DNA of 18,788 nucleotides, from assembly GCA_963613665.1 (NCBI GenBank), contig CAVEAL010000033.1, positions 1 through 18,788 of the forward strand, in the 5' to 3' direction. This document shows, one piece after another, positions 1 through 7,598 of this stretch; position 1 is the stretch's first letter, and every line of letters starts with the position of its first letter. Source of the stretch: F23-B02 sp963613665 (GTDB lineage: Bacteria > Bacillota > Clostridia > Oscillospirales > Oscillospiraceae). The translations under genes and the position numbers were made by a program. Below the pieces are notes generated by a model. That model saw nothing but the letters and a program-made list of their open reading frames with translations. It was not told where the DNA came from and searched no databases.

Positions 1-80
1 TTCCGGTGCTTATTTAGCATAAGCTGTTCTTACATTATCTAATTTTCAAGGTACACTCGCTCAGCCGCCACGCGGTGAGC
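1..80 (-). other. rRNA operon leader (leftward), probable
   Basis: Read on the minus strand, this stretch follows two tandem promoters and contains GTACCTTGAAAATTAGATAA (near positions 34-53). That phrase resembles the TTGAAAA-type leader and spacer elements that precede rRNA genes in Firmicutes. No rRNA sequence itself is visible, so the rRNA gene, if present, starts beyond the left edge. The promoter arrangement is seen; the rRNA assignment is inference from the pattern. Confidence 0.5.
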
Positions 81-86
81 TTTTAT

Positions 87-115
87 ATATTAGCAGATTC
101 GAGGCGACTTGTCAA
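87..115 (-). promoter_or_regulatory. Sigma-A promoter P2, probable rrn promoter
   Basis: On the minus strand a perfect -35 TTGACA (110-115) is followed by a 17-base spacer and -10 TAATAT (87-92). It fires leftward out of the window. It is the downstream member of a tandem pair about 120 bases apart, as is common for Firmicutes rRNA operons. Confidence 0.75.
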
Positions 116-183
116 GAACTTTTTTCAAAACTTTTTAAGTTTTTCATTTCGATCTTTTCGGTCATTTCCCGAAGTGCTTAGAT

Positions 184-212
184 AGAATAGCACCGCAATC
201 GTCAAATGTCAA
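184..212 (-). promoter_or_regulatory. Sigma-A promoter P1, probable rrn promoter
   Basis: On the minus strand, -35 TTGACA (207-212), a 17-base spacer and -10 TATTCT (184-189), with TG one base upstream of the -10 hexamer (extended -10). It is the upstream member of a tandem pair directed leftward. There is no gene between it and the window edge. Confidence 0.7.
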
Positions 213-308
213 GGTATTTTTGAAACATTTTCGCATCTTTTTTTAATTGTTTTGAAAACACTAAATCTTGTGTTTTTACGCTTCTGCGGGCTCAATATTT
301 GCCCCGTC

Positions 309-344
309 GAAAACAGCTGCCGGAGCATCGCCCCGGCAGCTGTT
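309..344 (-). terminator. Terminator after the FAH-family gene
   Basis: A perfect 12-bp stem, AACAGCTGCCGG (312-323) with CCGGCAGCTGTT (333-344), lies 14 bases past the stop codon of the FAH-family gene. Read on the minus strand it runs into TTTTCG, so the U-tract is short. It separates this operon from the leftward promoters at 184-212. Confidence 0.75.
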
Positions 345-358
345 GTACATAATGACGA

Positions 359-1228
359 TCAGGCTATTGTATTTTGCAGAACGCCGATCCCGTCTATCTC
401 GCATCGGACGACATCGCCGGACTCAAGATATTTCTGTACGGAAGGATCCATGCCGAGAGCAACTCCGCTGGGCGTACCGGTGGCGATGACAGTACCGGCC
501 TTGAGCGTCATGCCGGCCGACAGTTCTTCGATTATATATGGTATATCGAAGATCATCATACGAGTATTGCTGTCCTGACGCTTTTCGCCGTTGACATAGC
601 AGCGTATATCGAGCTCAGGCATTGCGCCGGCCGCATCCGCCGAGAGGATGCACGGACCCATGGGCGTAAAATCGTCGAGGCTCTTGCCGAAGTACCACTG
701 CTTGTGGCGCGTCTGGAGATTCCGCGCGGAAACATCGTTTATGATCGTGTAGCCGAAGATGTATTCCCCCGCGTCGGCAGCCTTGACGTTTTTCGCGTCC
801 CTGCCGATGATAACGCCGAGCTCGACCTCGTAGTCGAGGCTGTCGCAGATATCGAAGTGCCCGTCGATCTTATCGCCGGGCGCAACGGCACGCTGCAGGC
901 GCTTTGAAAAATACACGGCATCGCCGCGCTGCACGTCAAAGAATTTGTCGGCGCGGGTCGCCTCCTCGGCATGGTCGCGGTAGTTAAGGCCGAGGCATAT
1001 GACGTCCTGGCGCGGTTCGGGAATGGGCGCTTCAAGCTTCACATCGGTGACTGCTACGGTCTTTGCTCCGTTCGGTATCTCGGGCAGTCTGCCGTCAAGC
1101 TCCTGTATGAGTTCCGTCATGCTCCGCGCCTCGAGGCCGAGCTCGGACGCCGGAATTATCGCGCACTCGTCGGCGGTCAGGACGCCGGCGCACTCGGCGC
1201 CCTTATAAGAATATGTAACAAATTTCAT
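359..1228 (-). CDS. Fumarylacetoacetate hydrolase family protein
   Basis: A 289-residue protein of the FAH superfamily, whose members hydrolyse, decarboxylate or isomerise 2-oxo-acid or acylpyruvate substrates with a bound divalent metal. The family core is clear: CLGLNYRDHAEE (residues 78-89) with the usual His, DYEVELGVIIG (132-142) with probable metal ligands Glu134 and Glu136, GYTIINDVSARN (159-170) with Asp165, and TGTPSGVALG (250-259). An N-terminal domain of about 70 residues precedes the core, as in the usual two-part layout. The ATG at 1228 has GGAGG about 10 bases upstream, inside the end of the preceding gene, and is separated from its stop by one base, so translation is probably coupled. 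The exact substrate cannot be read from the sequence; an acylpyruvase or 2-hydroxyhepta-2,4-diene-1,7-dioate isomerase-like role is possible. Confidence 0.92.
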   Translation of the reverse strand: MKFVTYSYKGAECAGVLTADECAIIPASELGLEARSMTELIQELDGRLPEIPNGAKTVAVTDVKLEAPIPEPRQDVICLGLNYRDHAEEATRADKFFDVQRGDAVYFSKRLQRAVAPGDKIDGHFDICDSLDYEVELGVIIGRDAKNVKAADAGEYIFGYTIINDVSARNLQTRHKQWYFGKSLDDFTPMGPCILSADAAGAMPELDIRCYVNGEKRQDSNTRMMIFDIPYIIEELSAGMTLKAGTVIATGTPSGVALGMDPSVQKYLESGDVVRCEIDGIGVLQNTIA

Positions 1229-1229
1229 A

Positions 1230-1712
1230 TCACAGCGCCTCCATTATCGAAGATATTATCTGTCCCACAAAGGGTACGGGCTCTTTCTTGCCGAAATAGG
1301 CATTGCGCGCGCCGAGGAACGCAAGCAGGACGAGAAGCGTTGTGTTGAGCTTCTTGACAGGCTTGCCGACATAGGGCACTGCGCCGATCACGGAGTTGAG
1401 CATATGCAGGGCAAGGATCATCGCAGACTGCTTTGCGTGGTAGCGCACGAGCTCCGAGCCGCTGTTTTTTATAAGTGAGTACAGAAATACGGGGCCAATA
1501 TAGCCGGCTGCGGCGAGATCGCGTTCCTTGAACTCATCCGGGATCGCGTCGTTTTCGGTCATTTCGGGGCTTGCTGCATCGAAGGCCTCCTGCATGTATT
1601 TAAGTATCGGATTATCCATAAAGCTGTCTCCTGCGTCGGGCTTCCAGCCGCAGGAGAGGCAGACCTTTCCGCCGTCGGGGATATATGTCCCGCATCTTGG
1701 GCATTTGTTCAT
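1230..1712 (-). CDS. Zinc-ribbon membrane protein (DUF4870/Tic20-like)
   Basis: A 160-residue protein. The N-terminus is a short zinc ribbon with Cys4, Cys7, Cys18 and Cys21 (CPRCG ... CLSCG). After an acidic linker come hydrophobic segments around LAAAGYIGPVFLYSLI, MILALHMLNSVIGAVPYVG and TTLLVLLAFLGARNAYFG, with a central YHAKQSA that resembles the HA(R/K)Q(G/S) motif of DUF4870/Tic20-type membrane proteins. I chose the ATG at 1712 because AAAGGTGA lies just upstream; an ATG seven codons earlier (1733) has no such site. It heads a two-gene unit with the FAH-family enzyme, driven by the promoter at 1762-1790. Its function is not known from sequence; a link with its enzyme partner is only positional. 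Confidence 0.75.
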   Translation of the reverse strand: MNKCPRCGTYIPDGGKVCLSCGWKPDAGDSFMDNPILKYMQEAFDAASPEMTENDAIPDEFKERDLAAAGYIGPVFLYSLIKNSGSELVRYHAKQSAMILALHMLNSVIGAVPYVGKPVKKLNTTLLVLLAFLGARNAYFGKKEPVPFVGQIISSIMEAL

Positions 1713-1761
1713 AGCTTTCACCTTTCTGTGCATGGCGCCGCGGCGCCGGTTTCTTGCATAT

Positions 1762-1790
1762 ATTTTATTATCATCCCCATTTTAAGTCAA
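1762..1790 (-). promoter_or_regulatory. Promoter of the zinc-ribbon/FAH operon
   Basis: On the minus strand, -35 TTGACT (1785-1790), a 17-base spacer and -10 TAAAAT (1762-1767). The -35 overlaps the stop codon of sleB (1787-1789). A perfect 14-bp palindrome GGCGCCGCGGCGCC (1734-1747) lies in the 5' untranslated region and could form a short hairpin ahead of the start codon. Confidence 0.7.
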
Positions 1791-2455
1791 GCGCAAAATA
1801 TATGGTTGCCTATGGTGAGCATCTGCGGGCGCGACCATATCCATTTGCTCGTGGCTGTTGCGGGATTGAAGTAGTATATCGCCCCGCCCGTCGGATCGGA
1901 GCCGGCCAGCGCCTCGCGTGCGGCACGGTAGGCGCTGTCTGCGATGGGCTGGTCAAACTGCCCGTCGTCGAGGCATGAGAACGCGCCGCTCTGATATATG
2001 ACCCCGGAAAGGGAGTTTGGAAACGACGGATGGTCGATGCGGTTGAGCACGACGGCTCCGACTGCGACCTGCCCGATATAAGGTTCGCCGCGCGCCTCGG
2101 CGGATATAAGCCGCGCAAGCAGATATACATCGCCAGACGACGCGGAGTCTGACGGCTGCTCGTAAATACCGAGGGCGGCGAGCGTCTTGTCCCCCGCCTG
2201 TCCGTCTGCGGAAAGACCGTTTGTACGCTGAAAATACTTTACCGCCCGCTCGGTCGCACTGCCGTAGATACCGTCCACACTGCCGCTGTAGTAGCCCCAG
2301 CTTTTCAGGCGCGTCTGTATCTGCGTGACCGTAGCGCCGGACGAGCCGCGCTTATACAGCGACGCCTCGGCCGATTGTGCGAGCGCTATGATCAGAATGT
2401 TCACTGCAAATATCAGCGCGACGGCAAGGATTATTTTCTTTTGCTTGACGCTCAT
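1787..2455 (-). CDS. sleB: Spore cortex-lytic enzyme SleB
   Basis: A 222-residue exported cell-wall hydrolase. Residues 1-31 form a signal peptide or membrane anchor with the hydrophobic stretch IILAVALIFAVNILIIALA. Residues 34-96 are a peptidoglycan-binding domain (RGSSGATVTQIQTRLKSWGY, then FQRTNGLSADG). Residues 108-222 are the SleB/CwlJ catalytic domain; Glu120 in ISAEARGEPY matches the catalytic Glu of the family, followed by GQVAVGAVVLNRI. The peptidoglycan-binding module separates SleB from CwlJ. Known members are lytic transglycosylases acting on muramic-lactam-containing cortex during germination. The ATG has CGGAGTG upstream. It lies between the rnf terminator and the next promoter, and no ypeB partner is seen beside it. 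Confidence 0.88.
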   Translation of the reverse strand: MSVKQKKIILAVALIFAVNILIIALAQSAEASLYKRGSSGATVTQIQTRLKSWGYYSGSVDGIYGSATERAVKYFQRTNGLSADGQAGDKTLAALGIYEQPSDSASSGDVYLLARLISAEARGEPYIGQVAVGAVVLNRIDHPSFPNSLSGVIYQSGAFSCLDDGQFDQPIADSAYRAAREALAGSDPTGGAIYYFNPATATSKWIWSRPQMLTIGNHIFCA

Positions 2456-2480
2456 TTTATCACTCCGATGGCTTTTTTCC

Positions 2481-2509
2481 TATTTTGCCTCACCCGGTGA
2501 TTTTTATGC
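2481..2509 (-). promoter_or_regulatory. Possible sigma-G promoter of sleB
   Basis: On the minus strand GCATA (2505-2509), a 17-base gap and CAAAATA (2481-2487) lie 26 bases ahead of the sleB start. They resemble the forespore sigma-G pattern (GNATR, 17-18 bases, CATNNTA). The match is partial, but it sits just after the rnf terminator, where a sleB promoter is needed. Confidence 0.4.
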
Positions 2510-2542
2510 AAAAAGCTCCTGCCCTTACGAGCAGGAGCTTTT
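2508..2542 (-). terminator. Terminator of the rnf operon
   Basis: A perfect 12-bp stem, AAAAGCTCCTGC (2511-2522) with GCAGGAGCTTTT (2531-2542), starts 16 bases after the rnfB stop and runs into TTTTT on the minus strand. This is a standard Rho-independent terminator. Confidence 0.9.
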
Positions 2543-2557
2543 GAGTTTTGAAAAATA

Positions 2558-3358
2558 TCAGTTCTGCACCTTGATGATGTGGCGCGGGCAGATATCGGAG
2601 CAATGTCCGCACTGCACGCACTTGGAGACATCGATGCGGGCCAGATTGTCCTTGATGACGATCGCATCCGCAGGGCACTCGCGCTGGCACTTCATGCAGC
2701 CGATGCAGCCCTCGTCGCAGATCTTCATGACGGCAGCGCCCTTGTCGCAGCTGGAGCAGGCGACGAGAACGTGCTGATCGTAAGGAACGAGCTTGACTAT
2801 CTTCTTCGGGCAGGCATCAACGCAGGCACCGCAGCCGACGCACTTCTCGCGGTCGACCTTGGCAACGCCGTCAACGACACTCATTGCGCCAAACTGGCAG
2901 GCGTTTGCACAGTTGCCCAGACCGATGCAGGCGAAGCGGCAGTCCATATTGCTCTTGCCGCCGAACAGCATTGCTGCCTGGCAGTTCTGGGGTCCCTTGT
3001 AGTTGAAGCGCTTGGAAGCATGGCCCTCGGTGCCCGAGCAGGGCACGAACGCGACCTTTTTCTCCATGTCGCCCGCAGAAACGCCCATGACCTCAGCGAT
3101 CTTGGCGGCAGCCTCTGCACCGCCGGCAACGCACTTATTAACAGGCGCTTCGCCCTTGGCGACGGCAGCGGCATAGCCGTCACAGCCGGGATATCCGCAG
3201 CCGCCGCAGTTTGCGCCGGCCAGACACTCTCTGACTTCTTCCTGCTTGGGGTCTACCTCAACGTAGAATATCTTCGATGCGAATGCAAGGATAGCGCCGA
3301 AAACGCCGCCCAGTATGCCCAGAACCAAAAGGGACTTGATAATAACCATAAAATCCAT
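2558..3358 (-). CDS. rnfB: Rnf complex subunit RnfB, polyferredoxin
   Basis: A 266-residue iron-sulfur subunit that accepts electrons from reduced ferredoxin at the membrane. Residues 7-30 are a single N-terminal membrane helix. A four-cysteine domain follows (Cys45, Cys51, Cys54, Cys59 in the ANCGGCGYPGC region, then Cys76). The C-terminal half carries at least three ferredoxin-type CxxCxxCxxxC motifs: Cys173/176/179/183, Cys218/221/224/228 and Cys247/250/253/257. An extra cysteine-rich stretch at 126-154 (CRFACIGLGNCANAC) and CSSC at 201-204 make it richer in clusters than the short proteobacterial form, as in clostridial RnfB. It is the last gene of the operon, 13 bases after rnfA and ahead of a terminator. 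Confidence 0.96.
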   Translation of the reverse strand: MDFMVIIKSLLVLGILGGVFGAILAFASKIFYVEVDPKQEEVRECLAGANCGGCGYPGCDGYAAAVAKGEAPVNKCVAGGAEAAAKIAEVMGVSAGDMEKKVAFVPCSGTEGHASKRFNYKGPQNCQAAMLFGGKSNMDCRFACIGLGNCANACQFGAMSVVDGVAKVDREKCVGCGACVDACPKKIVKLVPYDQHVLVACSSCDKGAAVMKICDEGCIGCMKCQRECPADAIVIKDNLARIDVSKCVQCGHCSDICPRHIIKVQN

Positions 3359-3371
3359 ATCTGAGCCCTCC

Positions 3372-3965
3372 TTAAAGCGGAATGTTCATGCCGCTGAAGC
3401 CCATGAAGGCCAGAGCGAGCAGAGCCGCGGACACGAGGCAGATCGGGAAGCCCTCGAAGCTTTCGGGATACTCCGCAAGGTCGATGCGCTCACGCACGGA
3501 CGCAAACAGAACGATAGCAAGGAGGAAGCCGAGGCCGCCGAACACACCGTAGAGCGTGGACTGAATGAAGTTGAACTTGTACTGAACGTTCAGCAGAACA
3601 ACGCCGAGAACCGCGCAGTTGGTGGTGATAAGGGGCAGGTAGATTCCCAGTGCCGAGTACAGCGAGGGGATGGACTTTTTGAGGAACATCTCAACGAACT
3701 GAACAAGGCCCGCGATGATAAGTATGAATGCCAGCGTCTCAAGGAAGCCGAGACTCAGCGGGATCAGGATATAGGTATCGACGACCCAGCAGATCGCGGA
3801 GGCAAGGCCCATAACGAAGGTGACCGCGAGGCCCATGCCGATAGCGGTATCGACCTTGCTCGAGCAGCCCAGGAAGGGGCAGCAGCCGAGGAACTGCGAG
3901 AAGATGAAGTTGTTTATCAGGATCGCGCTCAGGGCGATGGTGATAATCGAAGACGTACTTGTCAT
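3372..3965 (-). CDS. rnfA: Rnf complex subunit RnfA
   Basis: A 197-residue, almost wholly hydrophobic integral membrane protein with about six helices, the normal RnfA/NqrE length. The conserved FSQFLGCCPFLGC (residues 22-34) and TTNCAVLG (113-120, Cys116) hold the cysteines that, in this family, help place a [2Fe-2S] cluster between RnfA and RnfE inside the membrane. EMFLKKSIPSLYSALGIYLP is also typical. Its ATG overlaps the rnfE stop codon by four bases (ATGA), so translation is coupled. It works with RnfE in moving electrons across the membrane core. Confidence 0.96.
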   Translation of the reverse strand: MTSTSSIITIALSAILINNFIFSQFLGCCPFLGCSSKVDTAIGMGLAVTFVMGLASAICWVVDTYILIPLSLGFLETLAFILIIAGLVQFVEMFLKKSIPSLYSALGIYLPLITTNCAVLGVVLLNVQYKFNFIQSTLYGVFGGLGFLLAIVLFASVRERIDLAEYPESFEGFPICLVSAALLALAFMGFSGMNIPL

Positions 3966-4639
3966 TTGTCCTCAGCCTCCTTCTTTGCTTTCTTTTCGGC
4001 AGACTTGCGCAGAGCATACTGCATGAGCGCGATCAGGCAGCCGAGGGTAAGGAAGCCGCCGAAGGGCATGGTCAGGACCATTGCGCCCTGGAAATCAGCT
4101 CCGAACACGGCAAAGCCCGCGCCGGTACCGTCGAGGGTCAGGCCCTTGACGGGGTCGAGAAGGCCGCCGCCGATGGTGCCGAAGCCGAGAAGCTCACGGA
4201 TCAGGCACATGACGATCAGAACGATGGTGTAGCCCAGGCCCTGGAATACGCCGTCGAAGAAGGATGCGCCGATGCTGTTCTTCTGGCAGAAGGCCTCTGC
4301 ACGGCCGATGATGATGCAGTTAACAACGATAAGCGGGATAAACACGCCCAGCGCCTCGCTCAGCGCGGGGACGAAGGCCTGAAGCAGCAGGTCAACTATC
4401 GTAACGAAGCCCGCGATGACGACGACGAATATCGCAAGACGGATCTCGTTGGGGATTATCTTTCTGATCGCGGAAACGACGACGTTGCAGCAGGTCAGAA
4501 TGATGAGAACGGACAGGCCCATGCCGACGCCGTTGAAGAGGCTCGTCGTGATCGCCATGGTGGCGCACATGCCGATGAGCTGTACGAGAACGGGGTTATT
4601 GGTGATAAGGCCTTCCTTAAACTGTTTTTTAATATTCAT
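3962..4639 (-). CDS. rnfE: Rnf complex subunit RnfE
   Basis: A 225-residue polytopic membrane protein homologous to RnfA, of the RnfE/NqrD branch. The start FKEGLITNNPVLVQLIGMC (Cys25) and VNCIIIGRAEAF (Cys108) are family signatures; these two cysteines are the likely counterparts of the RnfA pair for the shared [2Fe-2S] cluster. The C-terminus after the last helix is highly charged (KKAKKEAEDK), suggesting a cytoplasmic tail. The gene follows rnfG after 14 bases, with GGAGGTAGAC upstream, and overlaps rnfA by four bases. Confidence 0.96.
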   Translation of the reverse strand: MNIKKQFKEGLITNNPVLVQLIGMCATMAITTSLFNGVGMGLSVLIILTCCNVVVSAIRKIIPNEIRLAIFVVVIAGFVTIVDLLLQAFVPALSEALGVFIPLIVVNCIIIGRAEAFCQKNSIGASFFDGVFQGLGYTIVLIVMCLIRELLGFGTIGGGLLDPVKGLTLDGTGAGFAVFGADFQGAMVLTMPFGGFLTLGCLIALMQYALRKSAEKKAKKEAEDK

Positions 4640-4653
4640 TTAAGTCTACCTCC

Positions 4654-5205
4654 TTAACCCAGACTCTCGCAGGCCGCCGTAGCGGATGCTACCGCGCCGG
4701 TAACTGCGTTGGATGTAATGGTCGCGCCGGTGAGCGCCTGAATGCTGCCGCCCTTCTTTGCAAGGGCAACGTCGGAGCCCTGACCGACAAACTGCTCGCG
4801 GAAGGCGACGCCCTTGTCGCTGGGGCTGGAAGCAACGGCGCCGAGGCCGGAGGTCTCACTCGACGAAGTGATGGATATGCCGGTGCACTTTTTGTCGGTG
4901 TCAACACCGATGATGATGGTGATGCTGCCCTGGCTGCCGGTAACGGTGGTCTCTACGACATAGCCGGAGAGGCTTCCGTCCTCGGCATAAGCCTCGGAGA
5001 TCTTATCAATGGCGGTGTCTTCGCCGGTGTACTGGACTTCCTTGTATTCCTTTGCACTGAGGACCTCGGCGTATGCGTCGGCGGTCTTCTGCTCCGAGAT
5101 CGCTGTTATTCTGTCGATGGTGAGCTCGTAAACAACGCCGAGCACGCCTGCAACGATAGCGGAGATGAGGAAAAGGATGGCTGTGAGCTTGAGTATCTTC
5201 TTCAT
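4654..5205 (-). CDS. rnfG: Rnf complex subunit RnfG, FMN-binding
   Basis: A 183-residue subunit with one N-terminal membrane helix (residues 4-27, LTAILFLISAIVAGVLGVVY) and an extracytoplasmic FMN-binding domain. The motif LTGATITSNAV (158-168) is the flavin attachment site; by family knowledge Thr162 of TGAT takes covalent FMN from an ApbE-type transferase. The Asp often found six residues before that Thr is Gln here. The domain also shows SSETSGLGA (114-122), typical of the FMN-binding fold. Its ATG overlaps the rnfD stop by one base (TAATG). Confidence 0.95.
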   Translation of the reverse strand: MKKILKLTAILFLISAIVAGVLGVVYELTIDRITAISEQKTADAYAEVLSAKEYKEVQYTGEDTAIDKISEAYAEDGSLSGYVVETTVTGSQGSITIIIGVDTDKKCTGISITSSSETSGLGAVASSPSDKGVAFREQFVGQGSDVALAKKGGSIQALTGATITSNAVTGAVASATAACESLG

Positions 5206-6221
5206 TACGCCTTTGCCTCCTTTGCTGCCTTCTTGGCTGCCTTGAGGTCTTCCTTGGTCACGCCGAACTGACGGCCGCGGGTACCCTTATCAATCGCCCA
5301 TGCGCACAGGTTCATGATGAGGATAGCATAGGAAACGCCCTCGGGGAAGCCGCCGAAATAGCGGATGAGAACGGTCAGAGCGCCGCAGCCGAATCCGTAC
5401 AGGAGCTGACCGTTGAGAGTTACGGGGCTGGAGGAGTAGTCGGTAGCCATGAAGAAGGCACCGAGGAGCAGACCGCCGGACAGGACGTTGGTGAGCATCC
5501 AGTCAAAGCGTGCGGCGCCGTTCATCGGGAAGATGAAGGTGATGACCGCGACCGTCCCTATGAAGGCAACGGGGATGCGCCAGCTTATGACCTTGCGGAT
5601 AAGCAGGTACGCGCCGCCGATGAGCACTGCTATGGCGCTTATCTCGCCGATGCAGCCGGGAACGTTGCCGATGAGCATGTTTGCGTAGCTGAAGGTGTCG
5701 GGCAGAGCCTCGCCGGCCTTCATATAGCTGAGCGGAGTCGCCATGGTGGCTGCGTCAACACTGCCTGCAAGCGCCTTGGGAACGGCCCAGGTCGTCATGA
5801 TGACGGGCCAGGAGGCCATAAGGAAGGCGCGGGATGCAAGTGCGGGGTTGAGGAAGTTCTTGCCGATGCCGCCGTAAAGCTGCTTTACGACGACGATGGA
5901 GAATGCAGCGCCCACCACCGGCATCCACAGAGGTGCCGAGGAGGGGATGACCATTGCGATGAGAACACCTGTAACGCAGGCGGAAAGATCGCCGATCGAA
6001 TCGGGCTTCTTCATGAGCTTGCGGTAGCCCCACTCGAAGAACACGCAGGAGACGACGCTCACCGCGATGAGTGCGAGCACTCTGAAGCCGAACTGGTACA
6101 CGGCAAAAGCCATTGCCGGCACAAGTGCTATTATGACGTCCAGCATTATGCGGGAGGTATCGGTCTTAGTCCTTACCTGAGGCTGATAGGAGGCGTCAAA
6201 CGTATATTCTTTTGCTTTCAC
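5205..6221 (-). CDS. rnfD: Rnf complex subunit RnfD, membrane flavoprotein
   Basis: A 338-residue polytopic membrane protein of the RnfD/NqrB family. The start region SYQPQVRTKTDTSRIMLDVI and GGIGKNFLNPALASRAFL (117-134) are family hallmarks. VDAATMATPL (155-164) is the covalent flavin site, with Thr162 the likely FMN-bearing residue. MATDYSSSPVT lies in the C-terminal half. It starts with GTG: the start overlaps the rnfC stop as GTGA, with AAAGGAGG ten bases upstream, which fixes the choice. The C-terminus is lysine/alanine rich (KAAKKAAKEAKA). In the complex it carries electrons and is thought to take part in Na+ or H+ translocation. Confidence 0.96.
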   Translation of the reverse strand: MKAKEYTFDASYQPQVRTKTDTSRIMLDVIIALVPAMAFAVYQFGFRVLALIAVSVVSCVFFEWGYRKLMKKPDSIGDLSACVTGVLIAMVIPSSAPLWMPVVGAAFSIVVVKQLYGGIGKNFLNPALASRAFLMASWPVIMTTWAVPKALAGSVDAATMATPLSYMKAGEALPDTFSYANMLIGNVPGCIGEISAIAVLIGGAYLLIRKVISWRIPVAFIGTVAVITFIFPMNGAARFDWMLTNVLSGGLLLGAFFMATDYSSSPVTLNGQLLYGFGCGALTVLIRYFGGFPEGVSYAILIMNLCAWAIDKGTRGRQFGVTKEDLKAAKKAAKEAKA

Positions 6222-7567
6222 TTTTTCTCGGCCTCCTTTGCTGCTTCCGCTCTTGCCTTCTCCTCGGCCGCCTTTGCGGCAAAGAGTATCTTGGCGGTCT
6301 TGAACGAGTGGGTCAGCGGCATTCTGCCGGGGCAGTTATACGAGCAGCTGCCGCACTCGAAGCAGTCAAGAATGTGGTACTTCTTCATGTTCTCGAAGTC
6401 GCCCTTCTTGAAGTATGCGTACATGTAAACGGGCTCAAGTCCCATGGGGCATACGGTGATGCACTTGCCGCAGCGTATGCAGGTGGGATTTTCGACAGTT
6501 CTGTCTTCTTCCTCAGTGAAGAACAGGATGCCGGCCGTACCCTTGATGTTCACGGCGTCGATATCGGTTGCGATAAGGCCCATCATAGGTCCGCCGAGAA
6601 CGATTTTCTTGGGGGTCTTGACGAAGCCGCCGCACTGCTCGACGATGTAGCGGAAGGGAGTGCCTATGCGGCACTGGAGGTTGTAGGGCTTGTTGATGGC
6701 CGAGCCGCCGACGGTGAGGATACGCTCATAGCAGGGTATGCCGAGATAGCAGGCCTTGTATATGGCGTATGCAGTCTGGGTGCTGATAACGTTGCAGCCG
6801 ACGCCTGCGGGCAGTCCGCCGGGCTTGACCTCGCGGTTGGTTATCGCCTTGATCTGCATTTTCTCTGCGCCCTGCGGGTACTTGACCTCTTCGGGCACGA
6901 TCTCAACACCGTACTGAGCGGGGTTCTTGGAATTGAGAAGCTCGATGGCGTCCATCTTGTTCTTCTCAATGCCGTAATATGCCTTGTCCAGACCGCTGGC
7001 AACGCGTGCAAGCTCGATGCCCTTGAGGAGCTCCTCGGGATGCAGCTTCATCGTCCAGTGGTCGCCGTTGAGGTAAGGCTCGCATTCCGCGCCGTTTATG
7101 ATGAGAGTATCGACCTTGCCGAGGCCGCCTCTGATCTTGAAAGCGGTGGGGAACATTGCGCCGCCCATGCCGACGATGCCTGCTTCACGCAGACGGGCAA
7201 GGATGGCTTCCGGATCCTTCATTTCCTCTTCGGTAAGAGGAGCCAGATCCGTGCAGGGGGTATCCTGGTAATCGTTTTCGATAACGATCGCCATTATCAT
7301 ATCGCCCAGCGGATGGGGTCTGGGCTCGATCGCTACGACCTTGCCGGAAACGGGAGAATGCACGGGGGCGGAAACAGGCGCGGGATTCTCGCCTATTTTC
7401 TGACCCATCGTTACATAATCGCCGACCTTTACTATAGGCTGGCAAGGTGCGCCGATGTGCTGTGCCATCGGAATAACGACCTGTGGCGGCGGGGTTACTA
7501 CCACGACAGGCTCCTGGGGAGCCTTCATGTAATCAGGATGCACGCCGCCGCGGAACTTATAGGGCAT
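6218..7567 (-). CDS. rnfC: Rnf complex subunit RnfC, NADH-binding
   Basis: A 449-residue peripheral subunit that exchanges electrons with NAD+/NADH. The opening FRGGVHPDYMK, the glycine-rich GIVGMGGAMFPTAFKI (130-145) and INGAECEPYLNGDH (157-170) are RnfC/NuoF-type nucleotide and FMN features. Two [4Fe-4S] motifs follow: Cys363/366/369/373 and Cys402/405/408/412. The C-terminal tail (residues 430-449) is a charged alanine/lysine/glutamate stretch, shorter than the long repeat tail of enterobacterial RnfC. AGAGGTGA precedes the ATG. It is the first gene of rnfCDGEAB, the order common in clostridia. Confidence 0.97.
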   Translation of the reverse strand: MPYKFRGGVHPDYMKAPQEPVVVVTPPPQVVIPMAQHIGAPCQPIVKVGDYVTMGQKIGENPAPVSAPVHSPVSGKVVAIEPRPHPLGDMIMAIVIENDYQDTPCTDLAPLTEEEMKDPEAILARLREAGIVGMGGAMFPTAFKIRGGLGKVDTLIINGAECEPYLNGDHWTMKLHPEELLKGIELARVASGLDKAYYGIEKNKMDAIELLNSKNPAQYGVEIVPEEVKYPQGAEKMQIKAITNREVKPGGLPAGVGCNVISTQTAYAIYKACYLGIPCYERILTVGGSAINKPYNLQCRIGTPFRYIVEQCGGFVKTPKKIVLGGPMMGLIATDIDAVNIKGTAGILFFTEEEDRTVENPTCIRCGKCITVCPMGLEPVYMYAYFKKGDFENMKKYHILDCFECGSCSYNCPGRMPLTHSFKTAKILFAAKAAEEKARAEAAKEAEKK

Positions 7568-7598
7568 TTACATCACCTCTCTAATTTATGCAACCTTA

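Noticed and set aside
2579..3364. Plus-strand open frame opposite rnfB
   Set aside because: The ferredoxin motifs on the other strand are unambiguous; the plus frame has no known domain and no start signal.
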